A stretch of DNA of 64,000 bases from Okapia johnstoni (taxonomy: Eukaryota; Chordata; Mammalia; Artiodactyla; Giraffidae): the NCBI GenBank assembly GCA_024291935.2, contig CM044306.1, positions 17,183,001-17,247,000 on the forward strand. The letters are read 5' to 3'. Every line of letters starts with the position of its first letter. Positions within the stretch are counted from its first letter, which is position 1. This document shows, in pieces, positions 34,301-44,607 of the stretch. The translations under genes were made by a program, and so were the position numbers. The notes under the pieces were generated by a model, which was not told the DNA's origin, made no database searches, and saw only the letters and a list, made by a program, of their open reading frames with translations.

Positions 34301-37300
34301 GGGCGGGAGAGGGTGAGTGTGTGTGTAGCTGGGGGAGATAGCCTATCTGTCAATTACGTCTCTTGCGGATACTTCCTGAGCACCCACACCTGGATCCACG
34401 CCTATCTGCACCGGGCAGACTCCAACCAGGACAGTAAGATGAGCTTCAAGGAAATCAAGAACCTGCTCCGCATGGTCAACGTGGACATGAACGACATGTA
34501 CGCCTACAGCCTCTTCAAGGTGAGCACCTGCCACCACTCCGACCTCTGCCTCCCCCGGCCATGGGAGTCCTCAGTTCCCTTCCCCCGCCCCACCCCCACC
34601 TCAGGCTTTTGGGGAGAGTGGCCTCTTTCTGCAGAAAGGCCGCCTCTGGGCCTTGCTCTAGGCTTTCATCCAGGGAAGCCAGTGAGCCAGGTTGGGAGTG
34701 TGGGCCCAGAGCTCCTTCCTCACCCTCAGGCAGAGCCCAGGTAGCGAGGACCCCGGGCTCATGGGCACACACGTGAGCACACCCCCTCCACTGTGGCACA
34801 TGTGGCACCTCCACACGTGACCATGTATACCCTACGTGCGGGAGGGGCAACAGGGCTGGGCTCTGCATCCATGGCCTAGTTGGGGCGCATGGACTGTGTG
34901 ATCCTGAAGGACAGGAGGGCCACGGCACCTGTGCTCCTGGACAGACAGCGCCACGTGGACTGTGCCATGTGCATTCTCAGTTGTGTGTTACTCGTTGACC
35001 CTGGGTGTGAACGTGTGAGAACAGTACTGCATACACACCAGAGCGGGGGTTCCGGCAGACGCTCAGCCCTGCCTGAAGCTCACAGTTTTTCCTCCCCCAT
35101 CTTGATTCTTGGGGTAGGCAGAGGGATAAGCCCTAAACCCAAGAGACCTTCTTTAGAACCCCAGCCCTGCGATTTAACAGCTGCGTGAGTCTGAGTGAGA
35201 CCCGCGGCCTCACCAGCTCTCAGTTTTTCCACCTGTGAAATGGGAGACGTCACCTCCCGTCCCAGCTGTGGTGGATGACGGGGGTGTGTACAGAGCATGG
35301 GTGTGAGAGCACCCGGCTCTCCCAGGGTGTCGTCCTCCTCTGAGCCTCTCCCTCCTGCCCTCTAGGAGTGTGACCGCTCCAAAAACGAGCGGCTGGAGGG
35401 GCCTGAGATCGAGGAGTTTCTGCGGCGGCTGCTGAAACGCCCTGAGCTGGAGGAGATCTTCCATCGGTACTCAGGAGAGGACCGCGTGCTGAGCGCCCCT
35501 GAGCTGCTGGAGTTCCTGGAGGACCAGGGCGAGTGCGAGGCCACGCTGGCCCACGCCCAGCAGCTCATCCACACCTATGAGCTCAACGAGACAGGTGAAG
35601 GAGGGTCTGACAGATGGGGTTGGGGCCAACGCAGCCCGGGGCTTGGCGTCTGACAGGTCTGGCTTCCCAGCTAAGTGGGCTCTGCTGTTCCTGACTGTGC
35701 GCGCCATCTTGGGCAGCTCAGCTCACCTCTTTGAGACTCAGCCGCCATCTCTGTGAACTGGCATAGTAATGTACCTTCCTCACAGGGTTGGGTTGAAATT
35801 AAATGGCGTAACTCAGGAGTCCCCTGGTGTTCTAGTGGTTAAGATTCTGGGATTTCACTGCTGTGGCCTGGGTTCAATCTCTGGTCAGGAAACTGAGCTC
35901 CCAGAAGCTGTGTGGCATGGCCAGGAAAGAAAGGCATAACTTATGTAGAGTCTCAGTCAGTAGACAAGTGCTCATGATTACTAAGTTGAGTGAGCTTTGA
36001 TATTTTTGGGGCCAGACACAGGGGTCCCTGCGTGGCCTGATGCTCCCTTCTGCCCGTTTTCTGCAGCCAAGCAGCATGAGCTGATGACACTGGATGGCTT
36101 CATGATGTACCTGTTGTCCCCTGAGGGGGCTGCCCTGGACCCGGCCCACACACGCGTGTTCCAGGACATGGACCAGCCCCTCGCCCACTACTTCATCTCC
36201 TCCTCCCACAACACCTATCTGACCGACTCTCAGATCGGGGGACCCAGCAGCACTGAGGCCTACGTCAGGTAGCACAGTGGGGGGATGGTGGGGGTTAACA
36301 GGTTTGGGAGCCAGTTGGGGGTGATCAGGGGCTCAACTCCCACCGTGGGCTCCCTGGGGCCTACCTGGAGGCCTGTCCATTGCCCTGCTCTGTGCCACCC
36401 ACAAGGTACTTTGTCCATTCGTCTGTCCACAGGGCCTTTGCCCAGGGATGCCGCTGTGTGGAGCTGGACTGCTGGGAGGGGCCCGGGGGTGAGCCGGTCA
36501 TCTATCATGGCCACACCCTCACCTCCAAGATCCTCTTCCGAGACGTGATCCAGGCAGTGCGAGAGCACGCCTTCACGGTGAGCCCCGGGACCCCCACACT
36601 CAGCCCCAGAACCTTCCCGGCGGCCCCAGCTGATCTCAGTCCTTCCAAAAGAACCCCCTGGGACTTCCCTGGTGGTCCAGTGGTTAGGACTCCACGCTTC
36701 CACTTCAGGGGGCATGAGTTCAATTCCTGGCCGGGGAACTAAGATCCCACATGCTGTGCAGTGTGGCCAAGACAAAAAACAAAAGAAACCCCTGCCCAGA
36801 GACTCACTTTCGCCAAGTGCTGCTGGGACAGCTGGCCAACGGGGTGGAACAAAGCTGGACGAGAGGCTCCCTTCTCCCACCCTTACGTTTAGTAATTGTA
36901 TGAAAATCATAAAATTTCCAGAAGAAAACCATGTGGCTGGGGAAGGACATTTTAATCATGACTTACAAAGAGGAAATCATAAAAGAGAAGCTCAGCGTTG
37001 CACCTGCATAAAATTGCCACATGTGTCAAGCTATAGGAATGTTTCCATCAACAAATAATTGGCTGGGACGAAAAGTGTGCAACCTAAACAGCATGGTCAG
37101 TGTCATTAACATATAAAGAGCATTTATTAAAAAAAACATTCCTGCAGCCACTCTCAGCTCCCCAGACAGTCCATCCCCTTCCCCAGGGCTCCAGATCTGA
37201 CCTCTGCCCCTCCATGGACACACTGACCCCAGTGTGTCCCACATCCACCCTCTCAGTCTCCCCCAGAGTGGGTTCTCCAGACATCTGCCTGCCTGTCCTG

Positions 37301-40300
37301 AAGGGGGTGGGGGGCTGGGTGTAGCAGGGGTCCTGGCGGGGAGGGGGCGAGTGTCTCTGAGCTGCTGCCCCTCCCCCTCACAGCTGTCCCTGTACCCCGT
37401 CATCCTGTCCCTTGAGAACCACTGCGGGCTGGAGCAGCAGGCTGTCATGGCCCGCCACCTGCGCACCATCCTGGGGGACATGCTGGTGACACAGATGCTG
37501 GACTCCCAGGATCTGGAGCAGCTGCCGTCCCCAGAGGTAAGGCTCTCAGACTCCAGCCTGGGTAGGGGGAGAGTCTGGCTCCAAGGTCAACCATCTACCT
37601 CTGTTCAGGACCCCTCTCCTCTGTCTTAACCTTCTGATTTTTTTTTTGGTCGCCTTTTGTGGCATATGGGTTCTTAGTTCCCAGACCAGGGATCAAACCC
37701 ATGCCCCCTGCAGTGGAAGTCTTAAGCAGTCTTACGCACTGGACTGACAGCAAAGTCCTCTCTGCCTTAACCTTCTCCTGCGTCACCGTTCATCTGACAT
37801 CTGCCACCCTGTGGTCTTGTCACTTCTCTACCTTCCATTTTGACTAGATGCCTCCCACCCTTGCCCCTGGCATGCAAGGCCCTCCAGGACCTGGCCTGAC
37901 CTTCCCACCTTGCCTCCTGCCCGCAGAGTCCCTGCGGGCTTGGCCGTTCCCTTGTTTGACACTGTCTTCTCCACCTGGAGCTCCCGTCCCAGCCACCTGT
38001 GCTCGCCAAGCGCCACCTGCTTAGAGTTTGGCAACTTCATCTGCGCTCTGACCAGAAGTGGTCCATCTTCCTCTTTCCCAAACCCCAGGGTGTTTTATCT
38101 GCCTCTTCAGGACATTTATCCTTTTGGGGTTCTTGGAGAAAACTCCTCCTACTCCCAATCCCAAATTATGCGGGGAATCTGGGTTCACCTTTGTGTGTGA
38201 TTTGACTTTATTAGTATGAAAAAAACATACATATGGTAAAAGAAAAAATAGAGCATACACAATGAAAAATGGATTTTCCTCCACTCCTGCTCCCCTTGTC
38301 CTATTTCTGAAGAAGTGATCACCTTCAACGGTGTCTTGTATATTCTTCCAGAATTTTCCTTGCATCTATATACCTATATACCTGTGCATAGTCATCTTCT
38401 CTTTCAAGTGGTAGACAAAGAAGATCATGTGAACACATGTTCTACACGTGCTTCTTTCATGTGAGATCTGTTTTGAAGAGAACGCCTTCTCTTTCAACCC
38501 TGACCTGCCTCATTCATCTTATTGGCTGCCTTGCAGTATTCTGAGGCTTGGAGGCACCTCACTAGCCAGTCCCCTGTAGATAGTCCTGTAGGCCGTTTCC
38601 CTCATAGGTTTTTTCCTGTTAGAAACATCACTCATGTGTGTCTCTTTCCCTGCTCACCACCCCAAGCCAGCCCCTCACACAGTGGTGTCTGAATGATAGA
38701 CTGACACATACAGGGGCAGGAGAGCTTCATTCTTCCGTGTTGGATCTACAGAGGCTGAAAGGCCGGGTCCTGGTGAAGGGGAAGAAGCTGCCAGCCGCTC
38801 GGAGTGAGGACGGTCGAATCCTGTCAGACCGGGAAGAGGAGGATGAAGAGGAAGATGAAGAGGAGGAAGTGGGGGCCATAGAGCAGAGGCGGCGGGTGAG
38901 TGGGCCCAACTGGGTGGGCCAGCCCGGGCTGGGCAGACACTGTGGAGCTCGGGGACAGGTGGCCGAGAGAAGGAAGGTGGGAGGACCAGGGGGCTGGAGC
39001 CGGTGGAGAGGAGGGCAGACCCCCGCTGAGGCTTGTCTCCCAGGCCAAGCAGATCTCCCCGGAGCTGTCCGCCCTGGCCGTGTACTGCTGCGCCACCCGC
39101 CTGCGGACCCTGCGCCCTGCCCCTGTCCCGCCCCAGCCCTGCCAGGTCAGCTCCCTCAGCGAGCGCAAGGCCAAGAAGCTCATCCGAGAGGCAGGTGGGA
39201 GCCAGGACGTGGGGCATCTGAGGCAGGAGGGAGGTGGGGACCAGCATTCCGGGTCCCCGGAGACTCCGGGTGGGTGGGAGATGCTGACATTGATCTGGAA
39301 AGGAGAGTGAAAGGGCTTTGGGGGCAGTGAAGAGAGGGGCTTAGGGAAAGAGTGCCCGGCACCGGGCCAGGTGTACATGCAGGAAGAGGGCACTGGGGCG
39401 AGGGAGACTGCTGTCTGCCTTCATGGGCTCACAGCCTAGTCCGGGACCAGACACAGACGGATAATTGTGGTGTGGGGTGATCCACCGAGTCTGACAGAGG
39501 CTGTGGGAGTCTTGCAGCAAGCAGCCAGATGAAGAGGGGGAGGGGACTTCCAGACAGGAGAAGCAGGTTGTCCCAAGGCCTGGAAGTGTCACATACACGG
39601 AAGGGTTCCTGGAACCCGAGGCGGGGCTGGAGGAGTGTTTGTAGAATGAGCAATGCAAGATTGCAGCCTGGGGTCAGGCGCTCCACCCAGGGAGTCGGGA
39701 ATGTGGGGACTCTGCGTGGGATGCAGTGCCAGGCTGCGGGAGGGGGGTCCCTGTGCCTCTCTGGACTTCAGCAGCCTCCTCATGAGGACCCCCCACCCCC
39801 TCATCAGGGAGAATGAGGAAAGGGGGCAGCGGGAGCTGACCATGGGAGTTCTGCCTGTTCCCAGCTGGTCTCTGGAGGTGGCGGGGGGCGGGGAAGGTGG
39901 GTGACAGGCTCTGGCACCCAGTAGGCGAGTGATACCCCAGCGGCCACCACAGTCCCACCCCACCTTTCCCCCAGGGAACAGCTTCGTCAGGCACAATGCC
40001 CGTCACCTGACCCGCGTCTACCCTCTGGGGCTGCGGATGAACTCGGCCAACTACAGCCCCCAGGAGATGTGGAACTCGGGCTGTCAGCTGGGTGAGTGGG
40101 GACAGCAGGAGAGGGGGTGGGCAGGGCGCCACTTTGTAGGGGTGGCCCCTGGGAGCCACGGAGGCCCCAGGGGTGATGGGGCCGCATAGCTTTCCAGAAG
40201 TCGGAAACGTGAGTCTCAGTCACAACAATTACTAAAAGACTTGTCAACAGGGTACGTAGGGAAACACAAATCAGGGTTGTTGGATCTTGCCAGTGTAAAA

Positions 40301-41936
40301 TCTCAATTTTTTGATGAAGGTAGAAATTAAAAGGGCTTCCCAGGTGGTGTAGTGGTAAAGGAGCTGCCTGCCAATGCAGAGACATAAGAGACCCAGGTTC
40401 CATCCCTGGGTCGGGAAGATCCCCCCGGAAAAGGTAATGGCAACTCACTCCAGTCTTCTTGCCTGGAGAATCCCACGGACAGAGGACCTGGAAGGCAGCC
40501 ATCCATAGGGTCGCAAAGAGTTGGACACGGCTGAGAACAGAAAAAACTTCCACTACCTTGTGCCCCTAACATAAACACACCCACATACACACACAGAGGC
40601 AGTCCCCACTAAGTCCACACTGAAGAGAGTGGGCTCTGGAGGACACTGAGCATCGCCAAAGGAGAGGAGTGTGCCCCTTGGGGAAGCTAGGGAAGCCTCT
40701 CTCTGGCCTTGAAGGGTTCCAGCCATGAAGTACAGGTGATAGTAGGGCTGGGTCCCTGGCTGCCATGATGCCCCAAGCCATGGTGGGATGGTACTCCCAC
40801 CCAGGCAGGGGGACCCTCTCTGGAGAGAACCAAGTCCTCTCCATACAAAGTCTGTCTGCGGGGAAGGCAGCTAGCCCCTGAGACTGAGCAATGAGGAGAG
40901 GGCCACTAAGAGGCCCTGCCCTGCCCCTGCTGTGTCCACAGTGGCCCTGAACTTCCAGACACCGGGTTACGAGATGGATCTCAATGCCGGGCGCTTCCTT
41001 GTCAACGGGCAGTGTGGCTACGTCCTGAAACCCACCTGTCTGCGGCAGCCTGACACAAACTTTGACCCTGAGTGTCCTGGGCCCCCCAGAACGACTCTCA
41101 CCATCCAGGTCAGAGGCCTGGGCCACGCCCTGCCTAGGGTCCCCTCTGCGGGGGTGGCACCAGCCCGAGGACAACGGAGGCCTGGGGAGGGCCCGGGAGG
41201 GTGGTGTGAGCACCTCGGGCCGGGTTGCAGCCCCCTCCTTCTCCCCGCACAGGTGCTGACGGCACAGCAGCTGCCCAAGCTGAACGCTGAGAAGCCCAAT
41301 TCCATTGTGGACCCGCTGGTGCGCATTGAGATCCACGGGGTGCCCGCGGACTGTGCTCGCAAGGAGACCAACTATGTGCTCAACAATGGTGGGTGGGGGC
41401 CCTGCTGTTGGGGGGAGTAGGGGATGGACCACAGAGAGCGGAGGGAGGTGCTGGGCGGGGCTGGCCCTGCGGGCTCTTGACTGCCAGGCCTGCACCCTAG
41501 GCTTCAACCCCCGCTGGGGGCAGACCCTGCAGTTCCAGTTGCGGGTTCCGGAGCTGGCGTTGGTCCGGTTCGTGGTAGAGGATTATGACGTCACCTCCCC
41601 CAATGACTTCGTGGGCCAGTTCACACTGCCTCTTGGCAGTCTGAAGCAAGGTTGGTGGGGGTTGGTGGGGGTGGAAAGGGGTGGGGGGTCCGGGCCTCCA
41701 AGACCCTGTTTACTGGGGCTGCCCATTTCCTCTGAGAGCCCACCCTGAGCCAGGCCACCCTAGGGGTCGGATGCGGTCTGCACCCTACACGCCTGGCCAT
41801 GCAGGGTGGTGGGCGGAGAAGCTGACACGCAGCTACCCTCCCCTCAGGGTACCGCCACATCCACCTGCTTTCCAAGGACGGGGCCTCACTGTCACCGGCC
41901 ACTCTCTTTGTCCACATCTGCATCCGGGGCTCCTGA
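21924..41936 (+). CDS. PLCD3: PLCD3, phosphoinositide phospholipase C delta-3
   Basis: Hydrolyses PIP2 to IP3 and diacylglycerol at membranes, Ca2+-dependent. Exons: 21924-22074, 33532-33693, 33817-34045, 34390-34519, 35366-35594, 36067-36268, 36433-36577, 37384-37536, 38752-38895, 39044-39194, 39975-40091, 40942-41108, 41253-41388, 41501-41650, 41848-41936. Total 2355 nt, 784 residues (human 789), phases consistent. Domains: PH (about 60-175); EF-hands (about 185-320, loop [12 protein letters not shown]); X box with catalytic His348 (SSHNTY) and His393 (YHGHT), Ca ligands Asn349, Glu378, Asp380 and Glu427; acidic X-Y linker (about 485-510); Y box; C2 (about 650-775). All catalytic residues are present. 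Start MLCSRWRRR matches human; an in-frame upstream ATG exists at 21570. Intron 3 is AT-AC; all others are GT-AG. Confidence 0.97.
22940..23141 (-). repeat. Ruminant tRNA-derived SINE
   Basis: Ends on the right with 'accactggaccaccagg', the reverse complement of the SINE head; 'ggctgcaccaagccttag' and repeated 'tagttgtggcatg' form the body. Confidence 0.85.
23325..23425 (-). repeat. Ruminant tRNA-derived SINE
   Basis: 'tctagttcccagaccaga', 'catgccccctgcattga' and 'ttaaccactggaccaccagg' in order, antisense to PLCD3. Confidence 0.85.
24308..24507 (+). repeat. Bov-tA SINE
   Basis: Full-length-looking copy: tRNA-like head 'gtggctcagataaggagtct', 'gacccaggttcaatccctgg', then the BovA body ending 'gtcgcaaagagttggacac'. 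Confidence 0.9.
25008..25228 (-). repeat. Bov-tA SINE
   Basis: 'gctcagtcgtgtccgactct' at the left and 'gagccaccagggaagcccc' at the right, in reverse orientation. Confidence 0.9.
25590..25690. repeat. MIR-like SINE relic
   Basis: 'tgtgacagatgagaggctcg' and 'caaggccatacagctaagag' are MIR core pieces in PLCD3 intron 1. Confidence 0.55.
25724..25928 (+). repeat. Bov-tA SINE
   Basis: 'tttggtggctcagatgatga', 'tgcaatgcaggagatccagg' and the tail 'gggtcacaaagaatcagaca'. Confidence 0.9.
25968..26345. repeat. MIR-like relic split by a ruminant SINE
   Basis: The left part (to 26045) reads 'ctcatttaatgtcacaaccg', the right part (from 26221) reads 'cattttgcaagtgaggaatc', the two halves of a MIR. The SINE between is flanked by a short duplication ending '(t/c)tcatttt'. 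Confidence 0.65.
26046..26220 (-). repeat. Ruminant tRNA-derived SINE
   Basis: 'gcatcaggtcttagttgcgg', 'ttccctgaccagggatcgaa' and 'cctggaccactggggaaat'; inserted into the MIR relic. Confidence 0.85.
26485..26582. repeat. Fold-back repeat element
   Basis: CCCAGTTAAATG (26485-26496) is the exact inverse complement of CATTTAACTGGG (26571-26582). A second matching pair, TCAGATAA/TTATCTGA, lies inside (26503-26510 and 26557-26564). It looks like an old interspersed repeat with a palindromic end; the family was not assigned. Confidence 0.6.
27398..27424. repeat. (CA)n microsatellite
   Basis: About thirteen CA units, followed to about 27550 by imperfect CA/CCAC-rich sequence. Confidence 0.9.
27770..28074 (-). 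repeat. Long ruminant tRNA-derived SINE
   Basis: About 300 bases: 'ggctgcgctgggtcttcgtt' at the left, 'cattgcggtggcatctcttg' inside, 'gagccaccagggaagtcc' at the right. Confidence 0.9.
28660..28868 (-). repeat. Bov-tA SINE
   Basis: 'gtgctcagtcgcttcagtca' at the left, 'cctccaggggatcttct' in the middle and 'gagccaactgggaagcct' at the right. Confidence 0.9.
28897..29010 (-). repeat. Ruminant tRNA-derived SINE
   Basis: 'tttttggctgtgccatgtgg', 'aggttccccaccagggatca' and 'accactggaccacaaggga'. Confidence 0.85.
29015..29535. repeat. Old L1-type LINE fragment
   Basis: 'gttcatccatgtcgtacatt', 'ggctgaataatatcccacc' and 'gacacttgggttgtttccac' match the well-known 3' part of ancient mammalian L1 (L1M) elements. 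Diverged and without a usable ORF. Confidence 0.7.
30722..30986 (-). repeat. Ruminant tRNA-derived SINE
   Basis: 'gcatcaggtcttagtggtgg', 'ttccctgaccagggattgaa' and 'ttggaccaccagggaagttc'. Confidence 0.9.
31080..31370 (-). repeat. Long ruminant tRNA-derived SINE
   Basis: 'ggctgcactgggtctttgtt', 'cattgcggtggcttctcttg' and 'accactggatcatgaggaaa'. Confidence 0.9.
32360..32480. repeat. MIR-like SINE relic
   Basis: 'atggagaactggaggcttag', 'agtgacagaagtgacagagc' and 'tgggatttgactcccc' follow the MIR order, in PLCD3 intron 1. Confidence 0.5.
33078..33139 (+). repeat. Bov-tA SINE tail fragment
   Basis: 'gcagtccatggggtcgcaaa', 'gagtcggacatgattgagca' and an AAC-rich tail; only the 3' end remains. It lies about 400 bases before PLCD3 exon 2. 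Confidence 0.85.
34046..34389 (+). other. PLCD3: PLCD3 intron 3, AT-AC (U12-type) intron
   Basis: Exon 3 ends GAC-CA and exon 4 begins C-TGG, giving the conserved LDHW. The intron starts ATATCCTCC (U12 donor consensus ATATCCTT) and ends AC. TTCCTGAGC at 34373-34381 resembles the U12 branch site TTCCTTAAC, with its A ten bases from the acceptor. No GT near the boundary can replace it. Confidence 0.85.
35815..35925 (+). repeat. Ruminant tRNA-derived SINE
   Basis: 'gtcccctggtgttctagtgg', 'gggttcaatctctggtcagg' and 'tgtgtggcatggcca', in PLCD3 intron 5. Confidence 0.85.
36661..36780 (+). repeat. Ruminant tRNA-derived SINE with target duplication
   Basis: 'ggacttccctggtggtccag' head and 'ggaactaagatcccacatgc'. 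Flanked by the near-identical direct repeats aaaagaaccccctg (36647-36660) and aaaagaaacccctg (36781-36794), one mismatch. In PLCD3 intron 7. Confidence 0.92.
37637..37760 (-). repeat. Ruminant tRNA-derived SINE
   Basis: Poly(T), 'ggttcttagttcccagacca', 'catgccccctgcagtggaag' and 'actggactgacagcaaagtc'; in PLCD3 intron 8. Confidence 0.85.
40334..40548 (+). repeat. Bov-tA SINE
   Basis: 'gggcttcccaggtggtgtag' head, 'gtcgggaagatcccccc' and tail 'gtcgcaaagagttggacacg'; in PLCD3 intron 11. Confidence 0.9.
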
Positions 41937-42426
41937 CGGCACGGCTGAGCCTCCCTGCGTTCTGCACGTGCCAGTCTGTGTCCCACGCCTCCAGTCTCCC
42001 ACTGAGACTGCCAGGCTCTGGTCTCAACTGGGTGCTGGGGGCTGCCTGCACCCCTCCTGAAGAACGGGCAGTTTCTCCTTGCTCCGGGATGTGAGATGGC
42101 CTCAGCCCACCTGGTTGTCATGACTTATGAAGAGCCAGGCCTGGTGCTGCCAGGAGACTTAGGGAGCGGGACTCGTGAGCCCTCGACCACTCTCTGCCCC
42201 TCAGCGGGGCCATCCCAGCCTGCTTCCCACGAGGAGTCCAGCCACCCCCCCCCTCCCCCCCGGCATTAGCCACCGGCTAAGGCCCTCCTTCCCTCTTCAG
42301 CTCTTGAACCTGAGCTCCCTTCCCCTGTTAAAGCAAGGAGGGAGAGGGAGGCTCAGCTCTGGGGACACCTAGGAGTCGGTTTCTAACTTGTGTCTTAGAA
42401 GAGCCCTGGAGAGGTCAGTAGAACAA

Positions 42427-42432
42427 AATAAA
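42427..42432 (+). terminator. PLCD3: PLCD3 poly(A) signal
   Basis: AATAAA about 490 bases after the PLCD3 stop codon, giving a 3' UTR of about 0.5 kb. It is the left arm of an 8-base inverted repeat with TTTATTTT (42441-42448). Confidence 0.75.
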
Positions 42433-42449
42433 GAAGCAAGTTTATTTTA

Positions 42450-44590
42450 CCACTGCCACTGGCTGAGTACCGCTGAGGCCACATCCACAGGCCTCGGGGA
42501 GGGCCGGGGCAGAAGGAGTGTCCCTTGGGCCTCTTCCCACATCTGGGCCATTTGTCTAAGATGGACAGGGCACTGGAGGGGCTGCCACAGCTCAAAATAG
42601 CCCTGACCTCTCTTCTTGGCTCCGAGCTGCTGCCAGCATCACAAGACTGTGAGGACAACGGTTCACAAGGCCACCCTCCCCCGAGAAACACACCGGGGAT
42701 CTGGAATGGCGAGGGGGCGGGCAAGGGGGGCTTCTGCCAGGGTGCAAGTGTTGTAGCCCTAAAGGGAGTGGGGACAGGACTCTGAAGGACTTCAGACAGA
42801 GTCCCCCCCTTTTCCAGGCTCAGCTGGGTTCGAGGCCCCCGTCTCTTCAGTACATGAATCCCAGAGACCTGGGACTCTTCTTCCACCAGCCAAGCAGCCT
42901 TTTTTGGACAAAGGCCTGGGAAGCAGGGGTCTGCTCAGGCGCCCCTAGAGATGCTGGGAGATGCCCAGACCGGAGATGACAGAATCTGGAGGAAATCCAT
43001 CAGAAAGTGACTTTCTGGGATTAAGCATGGAGCCCTGGCCATCTGGGGTTCCTTGAAGCAGCAGCACCAACACTGAACAAGCACAGAGCTTGGTGCCTGT
43101 TTCCTGGAGGGCAGCCTGGGGCAGGCTGGGCTAGGCTTGGCTGCTGCTGGAAGCTGCCCCATAGAACCCAGGGCTGGGATGTCTCCACCTTCCTGGCATC
43201 CCGGGACCTGACGCAGAAAGTGATGGCCTCACGCTGCTCTGGAGGAGGGCATTTGGTTCTGATGAATCTGTGCATCTGAAAGAAGACAACTAGAGTCTAA
43301 AGGGGCCCAGATGCCCCCAGTCCAGGAGCCATGAAAGAATGGGCCAGGTAATCTGGGTGCAGTCTCAGGCTGTCAGAAGAGCCAAGCAGCCAAACTGCAC
43401 CCCCACAGCAGGGGCAGGGTGAGGCCCCAGGTCCAGGGTTAGGGCATGAAGAGCAACTAAGTATTGTCCTGCCCCCATAGGGCCAGGTCTGGTTGGGGTC
43501 TGGGCCGGGGGTCCTGTGTCAGGTGAACCCTGGCCCCCAGACTGAGTCCCCCATCCTGCCTCTCATCTCTGGTTTGATGCAGCAAGAGGAAGGGTTTACA
43601 GCTAGAAGAGCCCCAAAGCTGGGAAGATGGCCTTGAAAGGGCAAGAGTCTTTAAGGCAACAAAGTTGACAGGAACTGATTATGGGAGGTGGAGGCAAAGA
43701 AGAAACACAGCTGGTAATTCTGGAGACCCCTGGGCGGAGACCACCCGCAGGGCTATATTTTTTCCCAGCCCTGAAGGCCTGGAGTGAGCTGGTCCCCGGT
43801 GGGGCAAGACAAAAAGTGTAGGTCTGGGAGGGTCAGGGAAAGGCTTCAGGGATGATCCCAGCGGCAGGACCTCTCAGGCTGCTGCTCAGGGCCCAGGTTC
43901 CCTGGAAAGGGGCTTGGAGGCACCAACCCTGGGGGGGAAATGGATGAAAAGGTCCACAGGAAGAGAACAGGGGTTGGGGCGGGGAGGAGTTTAGACATGG
44001 TTCCTCAGACCCTTCCTGGGAAATTTTCTGGGTTTGGTGGGACCTGACAGCTTGCAGTGTTAAAAGCACCCCTGGAGGGGACTTCCTTGGCAGTCCAGTG
44101 GTTATGACTCTGCGTTCCCAATGCAGGGGGTTCCGGTTCAATCCCTAGTCCAGGAACTAAGATCCCACATGCTGTGTGTCAAGAAAATAATAATTAAAAC
44201 ACCCCAGGTGGCTCAAAAGAACCACCTGGCTCCTGCCCCGCAAAGGGAGGTGTGACTTCTGGACAGTGGGAGGGGGGAGAGCCACGCTGACCTGGACCGA
44301 GGGCGTGGCTCTGCCAAGGTCCCAGGTGCTGGCCCAGAGCCTCGCTGCTCCTCTTACACAGAGTAAACCCGAGTCAGTACAGGCTCCTCGCTGGCGGGTG
44401 GGAGAGGTTAGGGGAAAAGAGCCAAGCTGGCCCTCAAAGGGCAGTCTTGCCAAAGGAAGGTATTCAGAAGCGTCTCTGGTCACGAGGGCCTTCCTTGCAG
44501 GGTGAGAGGGCTCTGGCCCAGACTGGGGACCCTGGGGTTCCACTGCCACCTGCTGACCAGATGAATATCAAGAGGGCGGGAGGGTGTGTT
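42450..44590. other. Gap between convergent PLCD3 and NMT1
   Basis: About 2.1 kb of moderately GC-rich sequence with no exon series, RNA gene or long ORF of known type. One sense-oriented SINE is present. It could hold a longer NMT1 3' UTR, since AATAAA on the minus strand occurs at 42446-42441. Confidence 0.5.
44079..44193 (+). repeat. Ruminant tRNA-derived SINE
   Basis: 'ggacttccttggcagtccag', 'ggttcaatccctagtccagg' and an AATAATAATT tail, just beyond the NMT1 end. Flanks (taaaagcacccctgg / ttaaaacaccccagg) look like a decayed target duplication. Confidence 0.88.
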
Positions 44591-44601
44591 CAGCTGCTTC
44601 C

Positions 44602-44607
44602 TTTATT
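44602..44607 (-). terminator. NMT1: NMT1 poly(A) signal
   Basis: AATAAA on the minus strand about 3.4 kb after the stop; cleavage expected near 44590. A second minus-strand AATAAA lies at 42446-42441. Confidence 0.6.

Noticed and set aside
38820..38909. Minus-strand poly-Ser ORF
   Set aside because: Antisense of the Glu/Asp-coding tract of PLCD3 exon 9.
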